A program made the position numbers and the translations under genes. Shown here piece after piece: positions 63,390-64,000 of a stretch of 64,000 nt of DNA (position 1 is its first letter; every line of letters starts with the position of its first letter). The notes under the pieces are model-generated. The model ran no database searches and was not told where the DNA came from. It saw nothing but the letters and a program-made list of their open reading frames with translations. The stretch is from FEN-1139 sp038207155 (GTDB lineage: Bacteria; Myxococcota_A; Polyangia; Polyangiales; Polyangiaceae). Location: NCBI GenBank assembly GCA_038207155.1, contig JBBRAB010000003.1, positions 186,001 to 250,000 on the forward strand, written 5' to 3'.

Positions 63390-64000
63390 TTTTCTGTTTG
63401 CGACCTGCGCTGCGACCTCCACCGCTTGGCTCAAGGCGGATCTGCGCGAGCAAGCGCCCGAGCTGCGCCTGGCCTTCGGGCGACACGGTTTCGTGACCTT
63501 CAAGGGCGGGGCGACCTGGCCGAGCGAGCGTCCCTTGCCCAGTCCCTTTGCGCGTTGCAGCGGGCATTCACTGGGTCGCGCCAGTGACCTCGACCAGGCC
63601 AGCGCGCTGCTGGACGGTCTCAGCCTTGAGCTGGGAGCGGACCCCTGGCATTTGCAGGTGCTCGAGCGCCGCGAAAGTGAGCTGCCAGCGGATCTGTCAG
63701 CGCTCGGTGAGCTCGCTCTGCGCGTGGAGGCGCAATGGCGTGCGCAGTTCGGCGAGCGCTTCGTGACAGCGCGCGCTGCGCTGCCGGGCGAGCTGGTGGT
63801 CGTCGTGTTGGTGGCAGCCGACTCCCAGCCCGATCAGCCCTGGTTCGTGGGTTGGTATCGCCACGCAACGGGGCGCGTTTCGCTAGCCCGCGGCGGTCTG
63901 CCGTTCCCTGTTCCAAACGAGTCACCATCGCGCGCTTACGCCAAGGTGGAGGAAGCGATCCAATGCTTTGATTTGGCCGTGCGTGCTGGCCAACAAGCGC
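63379..64000 (+). CDS. rlmM: RlmM-like 23S rRNA 2'-O-methyltransferase, 3' end outside window
   Basis: ATG 63379 lies inside the end of mfd and the frame stays open to the window edge, giving 207 residues. It begins SDFLFATCAATSTAWLKADL and contains LRLAFGRHGFVTFK, as at the N-terminus of RlmM-type enzymes that methylate a cytidine in 23S rRNA. The end of the window reads NESPSRAYAKVEEAIQCFDL, matching the S-R-A-y-x-K-x-x-E motif just before the SAM-binding site in FtsJ-like methyltransferases. The catalytic core is outside the window, so activity cannot be judged. The 11-base overlap implies coupling to mfd. Confidence 0.78.
   Translation, partial: MPSDFLFATCAATSTAWLKADLREQAPELRLAFGRHGFVTFKGGATWPSERPLPSPFARCSGHSLGRASDLDQASALLDGLSLELGADPWHLQVLERRESELPADLSALGELALRVEAQWRAQFGERFVTARAALPGELVVVVLVAADSQPDQPWFVGWYRHATGRVSLARGGLPFPVPNESPSRAYAKVEEAIQCFDLAVRAGQQA

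Overview
The window is high-GC DNA with dense, often overlapping genes, and it looks like the chromosome of a myxobacterium (Myxococcota, probably Polyangia-like). This is an inference. It rests on the many lipoproteins whose Cys anchor is followed by a Gly/Thr/Ala-rich linker, on the PilZ, HEAT-repeat and hybrid-kinase proteins, on GTG/TTG starts, and on the gene content. No tRNA, rRNA, CRISPR array or intact insertion sequence was seen.

Layout. 1-6.2 kb: two tandem RTX-type calcium-binding proteins (the first cut by the window edge), a GC-rich repeat patch and a pair of related secreted lipoproteins. 6.3-20.7 kb: mostly housekeeping and metabolism: an MscS channel, a stand-alone chorismate mutase, a gluzincin-like membrane peptidase, a sugar epimerase/membrane protein pair, a HEAT-repeat exported protein, a DHH-like phosphoesterase with motifs in unusual order, then purC coupled to a FliH/SctL-like stator and an M50 protease, a plant-type glutamate-cysteine ligase and a homocysteine-methyltransferase-like protein without its zinc cysteines. 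20.8-30.1 kb: a TauE/SafE transporter and a minus-strand MoxR-DUF58-vWA-vWA cluster led by a coiled-coil membrane protein. 30.3-34.4 kb: a response regulator fused to a histone-H1-like Lys/Ala tail, a YfiR-family protein, and two lipoprotein genes separated by a near-perfect bidirectional terminator.

34.8-43.4 kb is the accessory, decaying part. It holds a hybrid histidine kinase broken by a deletion/frameshift and a stop codon, a truncated GT-C-like membrane gene, two copies of a 148-bp element each placed upstream of a minus-strand gene, a trypsin-like lipoprotein with its Cys-rich partner, a transposase remnant, a stray receiver-domain fragment, and a DUF2079 membrane protein bracketed by 27-bp direct repeats.

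43.4-64 kb returns to core functions: a DinG-family helicase with a PilZ protein, a PpiD/SurA-like chaperone coupled to an M16 peptidase, a divergent XRE regulator/receiver pair, a protein with 20 cysteines at exact three-residue spacing, a complete Tol-Pal cluster (pal-tolQ-tolR-tolA/tonB-like-tolB), another Cys-rich lipoprotein, a PilZ protein, mfd, and the start of an RlmM-like rRNA methyltransferase overlapping mfd.
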